Positions 63,482 to 64,000 of a DNA stretch of 64,000 nucleotides are shown piece after piece. The DNA comes from JALZCH01 sp036387315 (GTDB lineage Bacteria; Acidobacteriota; Blastocatellia; Pyrinomonadales; Pyrinomonadaceae). The translations under genes and the position numbers were made by a program. Location: positions 62,001 through 126,000 of the forward strand of contig DASVTY010000084.1 in assembly GCA_036387315.1 (NCBI GenBank), given 5' to 3'. The notes beneath the pieces were generated by a model. The model was given only the letters and a program-made list of their open reading frames with translations, did not search any database and was not told where the DNA came from. How positions within the stretch are numbered: position 1 is the stretch's first letter; each line of letters starts with the position of its first letter.

Positions 63482-64000
63482 TGACGTTTCGCTCCCCCAC
63501 TTTTTCGATAAAAATGTCGTTCAAGCTTGGCTCGATTAATTCAAACTTGGAGATTGTCGCGCCCGATTCGATTAAATTTTTCAACAGAATTTGTGGATTA
63601 GCATTTTCCTGCAGCAAAATTTCCAGCTCGTCGGAATGTTCGATAACTTTTGCCACCAAATTTTTGTCGTTTAAAACGCCGTTTCCGCCTACAACGCGAA
63701 TCGCTACGAGATTACGGGTAAAGCTGGATTTAACTTCGCGCAATGGTCCGCCGAGAACCATTTTCGAGCGATTGATTAAAATAATGTCGTCGCACAAACG
63801 TTCGGCTGTTTCCATCAGGTGAGTCGAGAAAATAATCGTTTTCCCGGCGGCTTTTAATTCCAGCACGATTTCGATTAAAAGCTCGACATTAACTGGATCG
63901 AGACCGGAAAACGGCTCGTCCAGGACGATCAAATCCGGGTCGTGCAAAACGGCGGAAATAAACTGGATTTTCTGCTGCATTCCCTTCGACAAATCAGAGG
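63474..64000 (-). CDS. ABC transporter ATP-binding protein, partial (more complete copy)
   Basis: Same gene as 1..343 but running 184 bp further, to the window end. It shows LSKGMQQK (ABC signature), LIVLDEPFSGLDPVN (Walker B and D-loop) and STHLMETAE (switch His). The frame stays open to base 64000 with SDLSKG, so the TTG at 63992 is internal and the true start and Walker A lie beyond the window. Confidence 0.9.
   Translation of the reverse strand, partial: SDLSKGMQQKIQFISAVLHDPDLIVLDEPFSGLDPVNVELLIEIVLELKAAGKTIIFSTHLMETAERLCDDIILINRSKMVLGGPLREVKSSFTRNLVAIRVVGGNGVLNDKNLVAKVIEHSDELEILLQENANPQILLKNLIESGATISKFELIEPSLNDIFIEKVGERNVNA

Larger units (their letters stand above)
31909..63816 (-). 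repeat. Right arm of the perfect giant inverted repeat
   Basis: Reverse complement of 1-31908. Its content adds no information beyond the left arm, apart from confirming that both arms are identical. Bases 63817-64000 continue the same ABC-transporter gene beyond the left edge of arm one. Confidence 0.98.

Noticed and set aside
1..63816. Hairpin telomere of a linear replicon as the cause of the palindrome
   Set aside because: Kept only as an alternative. No telomere resolvase gene or known resolution site is present, and the centre reads as an ordinary terminator for the adjacent gene.

Overview
The window is one ~31.9 kb gene block written twice, head to head. Bases 1-31908 and 31909-63816 are exact reverse complements with no spacer (x pairs with 63817 - x). 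Every gene, frame and intergenic base I compared matches, with no substitution or indel. Only 63817-64000 lacks a partner, because its mirror would lie before base 1. Unique content is therefore about 32 kb; second-arm genes are not paralogues and should be counted once. The axis falls inside the intrinsic terminator of a small lipoprotein gene. The likeliest cause is an assembly or amplification fold-back at that hairpin. A real inverted duplication or a replicated hairpin end cannot be excluded from sequence alone.

The organism looks like a Gram-negative heterotroph of the Acidobacteriota, probably Blastocatellia/Pyrinomonadaceae-like. The reasons are three large Oar-like TonB-dependent receptors with carboxypeptidase-regulatory N-domains and no SusD partners, a DUF6335 protein, a bacterial Ser/Thr kinase, intermediate GC, and GTG/TTG starts. 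This is inference from gene content; no rRNA or tRNA gene was seen.

Left arm, in order: the end of a NatA/NatB-type ABC exporter (ATPase, permease) followed by a CYTH protein; a DUF6335 protein; a secreted protein with two related half-domains; pgsA (minus); a BadF-type N-acetylhexosamine kinase (minus); a LysR regulator; a solo IS200-like/RAYT transposase bracketed by mirror-image hairpin sets; a serine hydrolase-NamZ (DUF1343) fusion; three TonB receptors; nagA; an EamA permease (minus); a Ser/Thr kinase; a 36-codon ORF and three small exported or membrane proteins; then, on the minus strand, a pyruvate dehydrogenase operon pdhA-pdhB-hicB-hicA-pdhC; finally a Thr/Asn/Gly-rich lipoprotein next to the axis.

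Two themes stand out. The amino-sugar kinase, LysR regulator, hydrolase-NamZ fusion, three outer-membrane receptors and nagA form a plausible locus for scavenging or recycling cell-wall amino sugars (inference). A HicBA toxin-antitoxin pair sits inside the pyruvate dehydrogenase operon, joined to pdhB and to itself by ATGA overlaps. The arm also carries four heptamer (7-bp) repeat arrays of different unit: two as inverted pairs between genes and two inside one ORF, where they encode the signal peptide core and the interdomain linker.
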